NCBI RefSeq assembly: GCF_011299575.1
Contig: NZ_CP049863.1
Coordinates: 2,294,001 to 2,358,000 of the forward strand
Direction of reading: 5' to 3'
Length of the DNA stretch: 64,000 bases
Origin: Leucobacter viscericola
Lineage (GTDB): Bacteria; Actinomycetota; Actinomycetes; Actinomycetales; Microbacteriaceae
The notes beneath the pieces are model-generated. The model was not told the origin of the DNA and did not search any database. It was given only the letters and a program-made list of their open reading frames with translations. A program made the position numbers and the translations under genes. Positions 17,720 to 26,742 of this stretch are shown in pieces. Position 1 is the stretch's first letter, and every line of letters starts with the position of its first letter.

Positions 17720-18282
17720 GTTATTTCATCCTCAAGGTCAGAGCACAGATCCCGGATGGGGGTCTGGCGTATGGCGTCATTGTTCACGCAGCGGCCTAAT
17801 CCCCTTTTGAGGTGGCTCGGCGTGAATATAAAAGTAGCCAGCATCGATCGGCCAGAGGCCTCACTGCGAACCAACCTCAGTACGTTCTGACGGGGATGTA
17901 AGTGGCCCTCAGGCGCAACATACGTACGCCTGAGCGGTAGGGACTGTTGTCTAAGAACCCGGTCGGTGAGGGGCACCGTCGTTTGCGGTGTGAGCGGCAG
18001 AAGACTGGGGAAATGTCCTGTCTATTGCGACCACGTAGTTGGCTACGTAGGTGAGCTCCCTGAAGCAGCTTGACTACTGATCGACACGATTTTCGTTCTT
18101 AGATCAACCGCAACCTCACCCTGGGCACCTGTGCAGAACGTAGCCTAAACCTGTAATTACTACAGGCGGGGACCTGTAGTTCTGGATGGGGAACCTCTCA
18201 GAGGGGGTTCCTCTCGGCAGGAAGATCTGCCCTGCCGACGCTCACCTCAGCGATCACGGCAGGTCGGCTGAAGGGGAGATAC
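17720..18282. other. 563-bp control region between divergent wall-protein genes
   Basis: No credible coding sequence. It holds three hairpins or palindromes. CTCAGGCG (17908-17915) pairs with CGCCTGAG (17927-17934). ACTACAGG (18159-18166) pairs with CCTGTAGT (18173-18180). GGGGAACC near 18187 pairs with GGTTCC near 18202. It is unusually long for this compact region and probably contains both promoters with long leaders. I could not match it to a riboswitch class. Confidence 0.6.
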
Positions 18283-21200
18283 GTGAAGTTCAAGAAATCA
18301 GTTTCAGCGCTGGTCGCCGCACTGGTGTGCGGCGTGCTTGCGATACCAGCTACGTCTGCGATGGCTGCTCCGGGAGATCTGGCATACGCCGTTTCGATCG
18401 GCGAGGTTCGTACCGGCACGGCACCGTTCGATGCAACAGCGGGGCCCGGTAACGACGTCTCACCGACCGACAGCGTACTTCGTTCACACGACACCGTTTC
18501 CTGGGATGTTGCCGTCTCCGCGAACTCGCTCATTGGCGCATCTGCGGACGCAAAGAATGCAACGATCACGTTCACTCTGCCCGAGGGCCTCGAATGGAAC
18601 ACACTTCCGGCGCAGTGCATCTCGCCCGCTGGCGGACCTGCTTCAGAGATCAGCGCAGACGGCAAGACAGCCACTTGTAACCTGGGAGATATTCCACTTG
18701 GATCGTCACCAGTTGTCACTCTCTCGGCGACGGCACAGAGCCAGCCCGATGGAACAGAACTGAACTTTGCACCCGACGCCGTCTCGTTTAAGAGCGACGA
18801 TCCTGATGCCCCCGCGGCAACGACCGCCCCGAAAGCGGTCACGATTACTTCGGCACCGCGCCTCAACATGACAAAGGTTGCAGCGCCATTCATTGCGACC
18901 AACGTGCTTGGGCCGGATGGCGTGACGCGTGGCTGGAGTGTTCAGTACGGCGTGACAGTCTCGGTGCCCGGCATGAACACCAAGGGTGTGCGCGGCTACC
19001 AGACGCCCGATCAGCCCGTCAGCTTTGTTGACGATCTGAGCGGGATCAGCCCGAACGCCCAACTGCTCGAGGTGAAGGGTACCGACATTACCAACCACCC
19101 AGAGTTTCCGGGCTTTAGCGTGACCTCTGTCAACGCTGATTACGCCGTTTCGAACGGTGGCGTGTGGACCGGTTCGGTTGATCCTGCAAACCCCCAAAAG
19201 GTCACCGTGTCGATCGCCAATGCCGACCTCAGTGCAAATCACCTTCCCACAAAAACCCGTGGTGGTGCAGCTATCGCTGACAATAAGGGTTACCTCACCC
19301 TGGGCACAATCACGGTGTTTGTGCCGCTGAGCGATGTGCCCGGCTACGAAACCGGTGCGGGATCCATAGCGGCGAAGAACGTGATTCGAGATCTCGTGGC
19401 GAACGGAACCAGCGCAGATGGTGCGACGGTTGAGAACACGGGAGAAGATCTCTCAGACAACACCTCGACCGCGAATCTGACCATCACGACGCAGGGCGCA
19501 ATGTCGAAGCGGTTCGTCGACATTATTAACAACCCTGATCGCACACCCTTCTTGCCGAACGGCACCACCTCCGATCGTTCGGGTGACGGCCCCCTCATTG
19601 CGGGTCAGCAGGTTCAGTCCTATATTTCAGTGCAGAACGTTTCAACGGCTGCGGCACTGAACGACGTAAAAGCTTGTGACGTGTGGGACTCAACGGAGAT
19701 GAGCCTCGCGAAGTTTCAGACTGCTCCTACGGGCAGGTGGGCATGGCCGAGCGGAAGCGAGGGATCTCCCGCCTACGTGCGTGGCGGTGTGCTGAAGGGC
19801 CACTTCGAGTACCTCACCGGCTACACGCTGAACGGCGATGAAGATGCGCGTTGGGACCAGATGCGCTCCTTTAACTGCGCCGACAACCTGGGCACCTGGA
19901 CCGACCAGGCAACCGCTCTCGCAGACCCGAGTTTTGACCTGGATAAGGTCAGCGCGGTCCGGTTTATCGCTGACGCTGATGCAGATATCGCTGCAGGCCA
20001 GAACAATGTCATCCTCCTTGTGAACCTTGAGCGTCGCGCAGATGTGGCCCCCGGCTCCGTCATTGCGAACATGGCGGGCTGGAGTTCATCAGACCTCAAC
20101 GGCGGTAAGTATCGCCCCGCCGGCTATGGCCCGGGCACAAACGAAGAGCTGACAACACTCACGCGGATCCCGACGACCGGTGACCGCATGATCGCGGTTG
20201 ACGCAGCCGTTGGTGTGGCCAAGACCGCTGCCGTGCCCCGTATTGCTGTAGGAGCGGCTGGCCAGTTTACGTTGACCCCGAAGGTGCTTGACCTTGGAAC
20301 GGCTGGCGGAGACGTGGCTCAGTCGGTGACTGTGACGGACACCGTTCCGGCCGGGCTGTTCTTCATCGAAAAGGCCACAACGATCAATGGCCAGGCAGTT
20401 GCCGCACCGAGTTACGAACCCAGCTCGGTGGTTGTCAACGCTGATGGATCGACGACCGTTACCTGGAAGTTCGATTCGATTACCCGTGGCGAAGAGCCCG
20501 TGATCACGTACTCGGCCCAGGCGGCAGACACGGCGCATGGCGACTACGTCAACACCGTTGCGATTGCTTCGGTCTCAGATGGCGCTGCTCCCGCCCCGGG
20601 AGAGCTGCCGACCCTCGCAAACGATCGTCATATGGCCCAGGCCACGGTGAGTGTTGATGGCCCCGCAGGCATCGCAGTGTCAAAGGTTGCCCTGAACCCG
20701 GTCATCGAGGCGGGCGAAGACTTCGCGTGGCGCGTCAACGTTGCGAACGGTTCGAGCGTCACGACGCAGACAGACCCTACCGTGATCGATGTGCTGCCCT
20801 ACATTGGAGATGACGGAAGCGGTGCATCCGCTCGAGTTCCGGGCACGACCAATGCGGCGAAGTATCGCTTGACCGGCCCGGTGAGCATGCCCGCTGGTGC
20901 AACGGCCATGTATACGACCGATGACTCGCGCACAGTGCAGCTTTCGCAAGAGTTGGGTGATGTCGCACGCGCTAACTTTGGCACGGGCGTCAACTGGGTG
21001 GACTACGTCGCGGTTGCAGACCAGCTCGACAAGGTCACCGGCGTGAAGGTGACGTTCGCTCCGATGGCGCCGCAGACCGATGGATTCTTCACCTACTCGC
21101 TCACCCACGTTTCTGGCAACGAGGGCGGTATCTGGTCGAATAACGCCTCCTTCCGCACGGCAGAGGCGCCCCTCGGTGTGCTGTCAAACACGGTCACTAC

Positions 21201-22215
21201 GACGATGGAACCCGGACCCGTTGCGATTGACCTGGTGAAGTCGGCCTCGGCACCCGCAAATGGTGTGAGCTACACCGCCGGCGAAACGGTCAACTACACA
21301 TTTGTTGCAACGAACACCGGTTCGCGTGAACTGCGTGATGTGAGCGTGGCTGAGGATCAGTTCACGAACGGCGCGGGGGATGCTCTCTCGCTCTCCACCC
21401 CGATCACAGTGGTAAAGCCAGCAGACTTCAACGGCACACTCGCGCCGGGTGCGTCGGTGACCTACCAGGCGAGCTACGTTGTGACCGTGGATGATCAGGT
21501 TGCTGGCGGAGAGATCACAAACTCCGCAATTGCCACCGGTAAGTCGGCTACGGGGGATCCTGTGGAAGCATCGTCTGAAGTTGCGGTGAACGTTGATCTG
21601 GCGAAGCCCGGAATCGACCTCGTGAAGTCGGTTGCGAACAAGCCTTCTAACGGGACCGCCTTTACCCCCGGTGAGAAGGTGGAGTACAGCTTTACCGTGC
21701 GCAACACCGGCAACGTGCCGCTGAGCGCTGTTGAGGTAACCGAGGATTCGTTTACCAACGCCAAGGGTGACGCGCTGAAGCTCGATGGCCCACTCGTGGC
21801 GCCCCAGGGATTCGACGGCCTGTTGAACCCGGGTGAGACCGTGGTGCTGAGTGGCACCTACACCGTGACCAAGGCGGATGTAGCTGGCAAGCTTGTCAAT
21901 ACCGCCACCGCAACGGGCGACGCACCGAAGGGGACGACCCCGGGCACGGTTACGGACACCTCAACCGCCGATGCCGATGTGGCACAGGAAGCTGGATCGA
22001 CAACTTCGACCAGCCCCAAGACTCCCAAGTCCACCACCAACACGGAACCAGGCACATCGGGCGCCGTGAGTGAATCGGGCACGTCAGGCGCACCGGTACC
22101 GGCTTTGGCGGTCACGGGTTCATCACTCGCCTGGGGCGGAGCTATCGCGGGTGCACTCTTGCTCGGGATCGGTGCCGCGCTGTTCGCCCGGTCGCGTCGC
22201 AAGCAAGAGGCCTAG
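18283..22215 (+). CDS. Large LAVTG wall-anchored surface protein with DUF11/DUF7507-type domains
   Basis: 1310 residues. A signal peptide occupies about 1-29 (ending SAMA). A long region of beta-sandwich modules follows. The last two (about 985-1105 and 1110-1215) are clear tandem copies: IDLVKSASAPANGVSYTAGE and IDLVKSVANKPSNGTAFTPG, each with VxNTGxxxLxxVxVxED. A Thr/Ser-rich wall-spanning linker comes next, then LAVTG at 1275-1279, a hydrophobic helix and ARSRRKQEA. Such DUF11-type chains resemble actinobacterial adhesin or pilin-like shafts. The GTG at 18283 has GGGGAGA upstream. No sortase gene is nearby, so a housekeeping class E sortase must anchor it. Confidence 0.87.
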   Translation: MKFKKSVSALVAALVCGVLAIPATSAMAAPGDLAYAVSIGEVRTGTAPFDATAGPGNDVSPTDSVLRSHDTVSWDVAVSANSLIGASADAKNATITFTLPEGLEWNTLPAQCISPAGGPASEISADGKTATCNLGDIPLGSSPVVTLSATAQSQPDGTELNFAPDAVSFKSDDPDAPAATTAPKAVTITSAPRLNMTKVAAPFIATNVLGPDGVTRGWSVQYGVTVSVPGMNTKGVRGYQTPDQPVSFVDDLSGISPNAQLLEVKGTDITNHPEFPGFSVTSVNADYAVSNGGVWTGSVDPANPQKVTVSIANADLSANHLPTKTRGGAAIADNKGYLTLGTITVFVPLSDVPGYETGAGSIAAKNVIRDLVANGTSADGATVENTGEDLSDNTSTANLTITTQGAMSKRFVDIINNPDRTPFLPNGTTSDRSGDGPLIAGQQVQSYISVQNVSTAAALNDVKACDVWDSTEMSLAKFQTAPTGRWAWPSGSEGSPAYVRGGVLKGHFEYLTGYTLNGDEDARWDQMRSFNCADNLGTWTDQATALADPSFDLDKVSAVRFIADADADIAAGQNNVILLVNLERRADVAPGSVIANMAGWSSSDLNGGKYRPAGYGPGTNEELTTLTRIPTTGDRMIAVDAAVGVAKTAAVPRIAVGAAGQFTLTPKVLDLGTAGGDVAQSVTVTDTVPAGLFFIEKATTINGQAVAAPSYEPSSVVVNADGSTTVTWKFDSITRGEEPVITYSAQAADTAHGDYVNTVAIASVSDGAAPAPGELPTLANDRHMAQATVSVDGPAGIAVSKVALNPVIEAGEDFAWRVNVANGSSVTTQTDPTVIDVLPYIGDDGSGASARVPGTTNAAKYRLTGPVSMPAGATAMYTTDDSRTVQLSQELGDVARANFGTGVNWVDYVAVADQLDKVTGVKVTFAPMAPQTDGFFTYSLTHVSGNEGGIWSNNASFRTAEAPLGVLSNTVTTTMEPGPVAIDLVKSASAPANGVSYTAGETVNYTFVATNTGSRELRDVSVAEDQFTNGAGDALSLSTPITVVKPADFNGTLAPGASVTYQASYVVTVDDQVAGGEITNSAIATGKSATGDPVEASSEVAVNVDLAKPGIDLVKSVANKPSNGTAFTPGEKVEYSFTVRNTGNVPLSAVEVTEDSFTNAKGDALKLDGPLVAPQGFDGLLNPGETVVLSGTYTVTKADVAGKLVNTATATGDAPKGTTPGTVTDTSTADADVAQEAGSTTSTSPKTPKSTTNTEPGTSGAVSESGTSGAPVPALAVTGSSLAWGGAIAGALLLGIGAALFARSRRKQEA

Positions 22216-22270
22216 GCCTCGTCGCGGGCCGTCGCGTCTCCTGTCCCCCTTCACCCGTCGTCCCGCTGAC

Positions 22271-22330
22271 AAGCCATGAACTCGTCGAGAGGCCATCACG
22301 TTCGATGGCCTCTCGACGAGTTCATGGCTT
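22271..22330. repeat. Palindromic repeat family A, copy 1 (perfect 27-bp arms)
   Basis: Arms 22271-22297 and 22304-22330 are perfectly complementary around ACGTTC. The core is CTCGTCGAGAGGCCAT. It lies between two convergent genes. Related copies are at 34666-34709 and 41507-41566; similarity extends into the flanks (GACAAGC before, CTCGGCAGGGG-like after). Confidence 0.9.
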
Positions 22331-22377
22331 CTCGGCAGGGGTGGCGCCGCGCAGGGGCGCCGCGCAAGCGGCGCGAG

Positions 22378-22794
22378 CTACTTCGCGGGCATGTCCTTGA
22401 TCAGGTTTGAGATGCGCACTGTGCAGCAGCGGCGGCCCTGGTCGTCGGTGACGACGATCTCGTGCACCGCAAGCGTGCGGCCCAGGTGGATCGGCGTGCA
22501 CACACCGGTCACGTAGCCCTCGGTGGCGGAGCGCGTGTGGGTCGCGTTGATGTCGACTCCCACAGCCAGGCGCCCCGGGCCGGCATGCAGGTTGGCCGCC
22601 ATCGAACCGAGCGATTCACCGAGCACCACGTAGGCGCCGCCGTGCAAGAACCCGACGGTCTGGCGGTTGCCCTTCACCGGCATGCGCGCCACGGTGCGCT
22701 CAACGGTGTACTCGAGAAACTCGATCCCCATCGCGTCTGCGAGCTCACCCGAGCCGTTCTCTGCAACCCAATTCTTGTCATTCACGGGGATCAT
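22378..22794 (-). CDS. Hotdog-fold acyl-CoA thioesterase, YdiI/MenI-like
   Basis: 138 residues, single hotdog domain. The active-site helix reads FLHGGAYVVLGESLGSMAAN, with the His and the Glu (GESLGS) of the YdiI/EntH/MenI branch. GRLAVGVDINATHTR and DDQGRRCCTVRIS also match that branch closely. Members hydrolyse 1,4-dihydroxy-2-naphthoyl-CoA in menaquinone synthesis or other aryl-CoA thioesters. Its closeness to the paa genes suggests an aryl-CoA housekeeping role, but a 214-bp repeat-bearing spacer separates it from paaG. It is distinct from paaI at 27868. The Shine-Dalgarno (AAGGA) lies rather close to the ATG. Confidence 0.85.
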   Translation of the reverse strand: MIPVNDKNWVAENGSGELADAMGIEFLEYTVERTVARMPVKGNRQTVGFLHGGAYVVLGESLGSMAANLHAGPGRLAVGVDINATHTRSATEGYVTGVCTPIHLGRTLAVHEIVVTDDQGRRCCTVRISNLIKDMPAK

Positions 22795-22866
22795 TCTTCC
22801 TTGTTGGGGGTGGGAACACCACCGGGCGAAGTTTTGGCGCTTTGGGTGGGGCTTGGCTCAACCGAA

Positions 22867-22936
22867 GGCAAGGAAAGTGGCGAGTGGCAAGGAAAGCGGC
22901 ATGTGAGGATCCTTGCCACTCGCCAGTAACCTTGCC
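22867..22936. repeat. Palindromic repeat family C, copy 1
   Basis: Arms 22867-22893 and 22910-22936 pair at 24 of 27 positions (inner 16 bp perfect: TGGCGAGTGGCAAGGA). The 16-nt loop AAGCGGCATGTGAGGA matches the loop of copy 2 at 41707-41722 in the pattern AA-N-C-N2-C-N2-GTGA-N-GA. It lies between the thioesterase and paaG genes. Confidence 0.85.
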
Positions 22937-23008
22937 GCTGGTGGCGGATGGTGGGTGGCCGCCGGTCACTGATCGGTGGTCGGCGACCAGCTGGCCGCTG
23001 GTTCGGGA

Positions 23009-23794
23009 TCAGGCACCGCCCGAATGCCCACCGCCAAACACCGGCTTCCGCTTCTCCTGGAACGCCGCAAAACCCTCCCGGTAGTCGTCGGTGTCGCAGA
23101 GCGCGGCCTGCGCCCGGTTCTCCTCAGACATTGAGTCCCACAGGCCGACGCGGCGATCCCGCAGCTCGGCCACCAAGGCTTTCGACGCCAAGAACGCCTG
23201 CGTCGCTCCGGCGGCGGCCCGCGAAGCCGCGGCCCGGGTCTCCGACAGCACCTCATCATCGGCAAAGGACCGCGAGAACAGCCCCGCAGCCACGGCCTCG
23301 GCGCCGCTCATCAACCGACCCGTGTAGATCAGATCGAGCGTGCGGTGCGCCCCGAGCCGCTCGACGAACAGCGCGTGCCCACCCGAGTCGAGTGTCGCCC
23401 CAAGGTTCGCAAACGGGCTGCCGATCTTCGCCGAGTCGGCGACGTACACAACGTCGCTCGCGATGAGCAGCCCAAGACCAACACCGAGACATGCGCCGTG
23501 CGCCACCGCGAAGGTGGGTGCGGGGAAGGAACTCATCTGCTTCATCAGCGGCTCGACGAGCCCCTCAAGATAGCCGAGCACATCGTCTTCCCGAGGGTCC
23601 ACCCCAGAGATATCCCGCCCGGCGCAGAACGCACGACCCTCGCCGCGCAGCACCAGCGCGCGCACCCCGGCCTGCTCGGCCTCGGTGTACGCGGCAGCCA
23701 GCTCGCGAAGGTCAGACGGCCCGAGAGAGTTCAGCCGATCCGGCGCGTCAAGAACCACCTCGGCAACGCCGTCGGCAATAGAAAGTTTGATCAT
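23009..23794 (-). CDS. paaG: 1,2-epoxyphenylacetyl-CoA isomerase
   Basis: 261 residues, crotonase fold, same length as E. coli PaaG. It isomerises ring-1,2-epoxyphenylacetyl-CoA to 2-oxepin-2(3H)-ylideneacetyl-CoA. The segment SPFANLGATLDSGGHALF aligns with the PaaG stretch that carries the catalytic aspartate (xPDCGG in E. coli, LDSGG here), while the usual hydratase glutamate pattern PE...GAGG is missing. That separates it from the hydratase paaF at 37858. The C-terminus DDYREGFAAFQEKRKPVF is typical. The ATG at 23794 has GGGGGA upstream; a TTG four codons earlier is less likely. It is the last gene of the paaABCDE-paaG operon, 15 bp after paaE. Confidence 0.86.
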   Translation of the reverse strand: MIKLSIADGVAEVVLDAPDRLNSLGPSDLRELAAAYTEAEQAGVRALVLRGEGRAFCAGRDISGVDPREDDVLGYLEGLVEPLMKQMSSFPAPTFAVAHGACLGVGLGLLIASDVVYVADSAKIGSPFANLGATLDSGGHALFVERLGAHRTLDLIYTGRLMSGAEAVAAGLFSRSFADDEVLSETRAAASRAAAGATQAFLASKALVAELRDRRVGLWDSMSEENRAQAALCDTDDYREGFAAFQEKRKPVFGGGHSGGA

Positions 23795-23809
23795 GTTGTC
23801 CCCCAAAAC

Positions 23810-24940
23810 CTAAGCGTCGTAATCGACAACAACGTGATCCGACTGTGGATGCGACTGGCAGGTGAGTACGTAGCCACGGTCCATCTCTTCGGGCTCGAGG
23901 GCGTAGTTCTCGGTCATCGATACCGAACCTGTAACCACGCGGGCGCGGCAGGTGCCGCACACCCCACCGGCGCAGGCAAACGGCACATCGGCGCGCACAC
24001 GAAGCGCCGCGTTCAAGATCGTCTCGTTGGCGCTCACCGGGCTCTCGACCGTGCCGGAGGTGCCGTCGAGGGTGAAGTCGATCCGCACCGCCTTCTCGCC
24101 CGCCCGCATCTCAACTGGCCGCGCCCGTGTCGGGGCCTCACCCGGCTCACCCGTGCTGAACAGCTCGAAGCGCACGTGCGACGGCTCGACCCCGTGCTCG
24201 GCCAGCAGATCCCGACACAGCTGCACGAGCTCGAACGGTCCGCACAGCACCCACTCGTCGGCCATGCCGACAGGAATCACAGAGGCCAGGATCGTGCGCA
24301 GCCGCTCCTCATCGAGGCGTCCCGACATGATCGGCGCCGAGCGCTGCTCGCGCGACAGCACATGGTGGATCGCGAAGCGCTGCGGAAAGCGATCCTTCAG
24401 ATCGGCGAGCTCTTCGACAAACATCACGTCGAGCGAGGACTTGTTCGTGAACAGCAGGTCGAAGCGGCTCGTGTCGCTCTGCAGCAGTACCTTGTGCGCG
24501 ATCGTGATGATCGGGGTGATGCCCGATCCGGCGGCAATGCCGACGACGTGGCGGCCGTCGAACTCAGCAAGGTTTGAGGTGAACGCTCCCTGCGGGGTCA
24601 TCACCTGCAGGGTGTCGCCAGCCTTGAGGGTGTCGTTGGCCCAGGTCGAGAAGAGCCCGCCCTGGTCGCGCTTGATGGCGACCGAGATGCGACCGTTCGC
24701 TGGCGGTCGGCAGATCGAGTACGAGCGACGAATATCTTCGCCGTCGAGGGTGGTGCGCAGCGCGAGATACTGACCCGCGAGGTAGACGTAGTGCTCGGCG
24801 AGCTCGTCGGGCACCTCAAAGGTGACCTCGACGCTCGTGTCGGTGAGGTGGCGCACCTCTGCGACACGCAGCTCATGGAACGTCGCGCGCTTCGTGGTGC
24901 GTAGCCGGGCGGGCGTCGCACCGAGGTTGATGGCAGCCAT
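23810..24940 (-). CDS. paaE: Phenylacetyl-CoA epoxidase reductase subunit
   Basis: 376 residues. Residues about 20-245 form a ferredoxin-NADP reductase fold, with the FAD motif RRSYSICRPPANG and NAD(P)-site residues GIAAGSGITPI. Residues about 290-376 form a plant-type 2Fe-2S domain: CAGGVCGTCRARV (C-x4-C-x2-C) plus a fourth Cys in YVLTCQSHP. It passes electrons from NADPH to the PaaA di-iron centre. The ATG at 24940 begins MAAINLGATPARLRTT. It follows paaD by 47 bp in the operon. Confidence 0.95.
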   Translation of the reverse strand: MAAINLGATPARLRTTKRATFHELRVAEVRHLTDTSVEVTFEVPDELAEHYVYLAGQYLALRTTLDGEDIRRSYSICRPPANGRISVAIKRDQGGLFSTWANDTLKAGDTLQVMTPQGAFTSNLAEFDGRHVVGIAAGSGITPIITIAHKVLLQSDTSRFDLLFTNKSSLDVMFVEELADLKDRFPQRFAIHHVLSREQRSAPIMSGRLDEERLRTILASVIPVGMADEWVLCGPFELVQLCRDLLAEHGVEPSHVRFELFSTGEPGEAPTRARPVEMRAGEKAVRIDFTLDGTSGTVESPVSANETILNAALRVRADVPFACAGGVCGTCRARVVTGSVSMTENYALEPEEMDRGYVLTCQSHPQSDHVVVDYDA

Positions 24941-24987
24941 GGGAACTCCCTAAGTTTTGGGTGGAACGGGGGTAGCGGGCGGTCCGC

Positions 24988-25566
24988 TCAGTGAACCTTG
25001 AAGTAGTCAAACGGTTCGAGGCAGGCGGTGCACTCGTAGAGCGCCTTGCACGAGGTCGAACCGAAGCGGGCGATCTCGCGCGTCTGCGTCGAGTGGCAGC
25101 GCGGGCACTTCACCGCGAGCGGCACGAGCACAGGACCCTGCCTCGCCGCCGAGCGGAAGTCAGGCGGCGCGATCCCGTAGGCCTCGAGTTTGCGTTTGCC
25201 GTTTTCGCTCATCCAGTCGGTCGACCACGCGGGGGAGAGCGTGGTGGTCACGCTCACCTGCTCGTAGCCGGCGTCGCGCAGTTTTGCCGTGACATCGTCG
25301 CGCATCTGGTCGATAGCTGGGCAGCCCGAGTAGGTCGGCGTGAGCGCAACCTCGACCCCGGTTTCGCTCAGGATCACAGTGCGCAGCACCCCCAAATCCT
25401 CGATGGTCAGCACGGGCACCTCAGGATCCAACACCTGCGCGGCGAGATCCCACACCCGCGCCTCGGCGGGGTCCGTTGGCCTGAGCGAGCTGTCTGGGTG
25501 TGCGGCGTCGTCGGCGTGCGGCGAGTCGACTCCTGGCACCGCGCTGTCGGCGCGCGTGGCGGTCAT
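24988..25566 (-). CDS. paaD: Phenylacetyl-CoA epoxidase subunit PaaD
   Basis: 192 residues. The middle (about 40-125) is a MIP18/DUF59-type domain with DPEVPVLTIEDLGVLR and TPTYSGCPAIDQM. The C-terminus has two CxxC pairs, CPRCHST and CTACLEP, likely a zinc or Fe-S site. It is needed for maturation of the epoxidase. The N-terminal 30 residues are Ala/Asp-rich and variable. ATG 25566 lies 2 bp beyond the paaC stop; an overlapping GTG at 25572 (GTGA with the paaC stop) is an equally possible start. Confidence 0.92.
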   Translation of the reverse strand: MTATRADSAVPGVDSPHADDAAHPDSSLRPTDPAEARVWDLAAQVLDPEVPVLTIEDLGVLRTVILSETGVEVALTPTYSGCPAIDQMRDDVTAKLRDAGYEQVSVTTTLSPAWSTDWMSENGKRKLEAYGIAPPDFRSAARQGPVLVPLAVKCPRCHSTQTREIARFGSTSCKALYECTACLEPFDYFKVH

Positions 25567-25568
25567 GG

Positions 25569-26399
25569 TCACCACTTCGCTCCGGGACTGCGCCGCGGCA
25601 GCCACTGCATCTCAGTGAGCAGGTGGCCCAGCTGTGTGCTGTGAATGCCGGATCGGCCGCGCGCGTAGGCGGGCTTCACCTCGGGTACTTCGATCGCGGC
25701 CTCGGCGAACACTGCCGCGACGGTCTGGTCAAAGCCAGCGCGCAGAGCGGAGGGCTGGGCAGCGACGCCCGCCAGACGCGACGTCAGCTCGTCGTCGGAG
25801 AAGAGCTCGTCAACGTAGGGCCACAGATCCTGCAGCGACACGAGAATCTTGCCGCGCGACTCCTCGGTGCCGCCTGCGAGGCGCAGGATCCACTGCACCG
25901 CGTGATCCAGGTGGTAGCGCACCTCGCGCTCCGCCTTGCCAGCGATTGCCTGCAATGAGGCGTCGGTGCTGTTGAGCAGGGTCTTGTAGAGCTCTGCCTG
26001 ATACGCAGAGAAGATGAACTGCCTGGCGATCGTGTCGCCGAAGTGCCCGTTGGGCTGCTCCACTAGCCAGCAGTTGAGAAACTCGGGCTCGTCGCGCCAG
26101 AATGCGAGATCGTCTTCGGAGCGTCCGGTCGCGGTACCCGCGTAATGCAGCAGCGCGCGGGCGTGGCCGAGCAGGTCGAGGGTGACGTTCGCGAGCGCCA
26201 TATCTTCTTCGAGCTCGGGGGCCTTCGCGACCCACCAGCCGAGCTGCTGCGAGAGGATCAGCGAGTCGTCGCCGAGCCGCATCGCGTATTCGGCCACGTC
26301 GGCGGTCGCGGTGGCGCCCGAGCCGGGTAGCTCGTCGGCGAGACGAAGCTCGTCGACCGTTACGTCGCCGTGGGCAGTGGTTGTGGTGTCGGTACTCAC
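25569..26399 (-). CDS. paaC: Phenylacetyl-CoA epoxidase structural subunit PaaC
   Basis: 276 residues, ferritin-like fold. Motifs include DDSLILSQQLGWWVAKAPEL near the start, ALANVTLDLLGHARALLHYA in the core, and REVRYHLDHAVQWILRLAGG. It is the catalytically inactive scaffold partner of PaaA in the (PaaAC) epoxidase core that epoxidises the ring of phenylacetyl-CoA. The GTG start overlaps the paaB stop by GTGA, indicating coupled translation. Confidence 0.94.
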   Translation of the reverse strand: MSTDTTTTAHGDVTVDELRLADELPGSGATATADVAEYAMRLGDDSLILSQQLGWWVAKAPELEEDMALANVTLDLLGHARALLHYAGTATGRSEDDLAFWRDEPEFLNCWLVEQPNGHFGDTIARQFIFSAYQAELYKTLLNSTDASLQAIAGKAEREVRYHLDHAVQWILRLAGGTEESRGKILVSLQDLWPYVDELFSDDELTSRLAGVAAQPSALRAGFDQTVAAVFAEAAIEVPEVKPAYARGRSGIHSTQLGHLLTEMQWLPRRSPGAKW

Positions 26400-26701
26400 A
26401 GGTGCTTTACCCCCTCGGCGAGGGTGTAGTACACCGCGTGACGGTAGTTCTTGCCAGCGGGTGACTCAAAGAACACACCCTTCGAATCGGGGTCGCTCGT
26501 GGTGATCGCGGCGGCGGGCACCACCCAGATCGACACGCCCTCGTTGCGGCGCGTGTACAGATCGCGCGCGTTGCGCAGGGCCATCTCCTCGTCGGGGGCG
26601 TGCAGCGATCCCGCGTGCACGTGGCTCAGTCCGCGGTTCGCACGGATGAACACCTCCCACAGCGGCCAGGCTTCGTTACCCTTTTCACCGGGTGTCGACA
26701 T
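26396..26701 (-). CDS. paaB: Phenylacetyl-CoA epoxidase subunit PaaB
   Basis: 101 residues. It begins MSTPGEKGNEAWPLWEVFIR and contains GLSHVHAGSLHAPDEEMALR and YTRRNEGVSIWVVP, all characteristic of PaaB, the small subunit that bridges the PaaAC dimers and aids electron transfer. The ATG at 26701 has a GAGACG Shine-Dalgarno and matches homologues; the frame is open further upstream without conservation. It lies 41 bp after paaA. Confidence 0.94.
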   Translation of the reverse strand: MSTPGEKGNEAWPLWEVFIRANRGLSHVHAGSLHAPDEEMALRNARDLYTRRNEGVSIWVVPAAAITTSDPDSKGVFFESPAGKNYRHAVYYTLAEGVKHL

Positions 26702-26742
26702 CGTCGTCTCCTTTAAGTTTTTGTTGTCAGTTCGGGGCGGGA

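Noticed and set aside
17900..18280. Riboswitch in the leader of the large wall-protein gene
   Set aside because: Hairpins are present, but I could not match any known riboswitch consensus; kept only as a control region.
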